From JBGTIS01 sp041745535 (GTDB lineage Bacteria > Bacteroidota > Bacteroidia > Cytophagales > Cyclobacteriaceae), in NCBI GenBank assembly GCA_041745535.1, contig JBGTIS010000028.1, positions 1 through 6,101 of the forward strand: a DNA stretch of 6,101 nt. The letters run 5' to 3'. Below the pieces are notes generated by a model. That model did no database searches. It worked only from the letters and a program-made list of their open reading frames with translations, and had not been told where the DNA came from. Made by a program: the position numbers and the translations under genes. Below are positions 6,006-6,101 of this stretch, piece after piece. Numbering within the stretch: the stretch's first letter is position 1; every line of letters starts with the position of its first letter.

Positions 6006-6101
6006 TTAAAAATTAAAATTTAATTTGAAACCTACCGGAATGGTCCAGGGCATTACGTTCTGTCGCTCTATACCCTGCCGGAACATATTCACCGTATTGC
6101 C
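6006..6101 (-). CDS. C-terminal end of a SusC-like TonB-dependent outer-membrane receptor
   Basis: Thirty-one codons and a TAA stop (6006-6008) are visible; the frame is open to the right edge of the window. The peptide ends in VGFKLNFNF, an alternating pattern with a terminal aromatic residue, as expected for the last beta-strand (the BAM recognition signal) of an outer-membrane barrel. The segment before it (VNMFRQGIERQNVMPWTIP) fits the polar last extracellular loop and strand start seen near SusC C-termini. The strongest evidence is position: a SusC gene almost always lies immediately upstream of its SusD partner on the same strand, here with 22 bp between stop and start. The plug, TonB box and most of the barrel lie outside the window, so specificity cannot be judged. 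Confidence 0.82.
   Translation of the reverse strand, partial: GNTVNMFRQGIERQNVMPWTIPVGFKLNFNF

Noticed and set aside
1..6101. tRNA, rRNA, CRISPR array, insertion sequence or integrase
   Set aside because: No cloverleaf-like segment, regularly spaced direct repeats, terminal inverted repeats or transposase/integrase motifs were seen on either strand. Nearly all the DNA is explained by the listed genes.

Overview
The window looks like accessory carbohydrate- or nutrient-scavenging DNA from a Bacteroidota bacterium. The main evidence is a SusC/SusD pair (outer-membrane TonB-dependent transporter plus surface lipoprotein), a set of lipoproteins with Bacteroidota-style signal peptides, moderate GC, and gene starts without clear Shine-Dalgarno sequences. 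The genus cannot be read from the sequence.

Layout, left to right. Positions 1-1477 hold a minus-strand pair: a sialidase-like Asp-box beta-propeller lipoprotein (155-1477), followed 37 bp downstream by the first 39 codons of an uncharacterised membrane protein that runs off the left edge (1-117). A 226 bp AT-rich divergent spacer (1478-1703) separates this pair from a plus-strand, lipoprotein-type ChbG/YdjC-family carbohydrate deacetylase (1704-2729). That gene ends at a hairpin terminator (2749-2790) and converges on a minus-strand group: the last 31 codons of a SusC-like receptor (6006-6101), a SusD_2-type lipoprotein (4295-5983), an intrinsic terminator (4242-4272), and a purple-acid-phosphatase-like metallophosphoesterase (2804-4171).

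How the genes may work together (inference). SusC/SusD would bind an oligomeric or organic ligand at the cell surface and import it into the periplasm. The three exported enzymes (phosphoesterase, deacetylase, propeller glycosidase or lyase) would trim phosphoryl, N-acetyl and sugar or uronic/nonulosonic groups. The membrane protein could move a product across the inner membrane. This looks like a small utilisation locus for a decorated, possibly phosphorylated and amino-sugar-containing, substrate. The substrate itself cannot be deduced. No tRNA, rRNA, CRISPR array, insertion sequence or transposase was seen.

The most interesting points are: the sialidase-like protein lacks the usual Arg of the RIP motif and carries a helical insert; the phosphoesterase lacks both the PAP tyrosine and the generic motif-I histidine; the SusD terminator T-tract appears to overlap a promoter for the phosphoesterase gene; and an uncharacterised membrane protein with a conserved-looking RGKFGHEQGA segment begins at the left edge.
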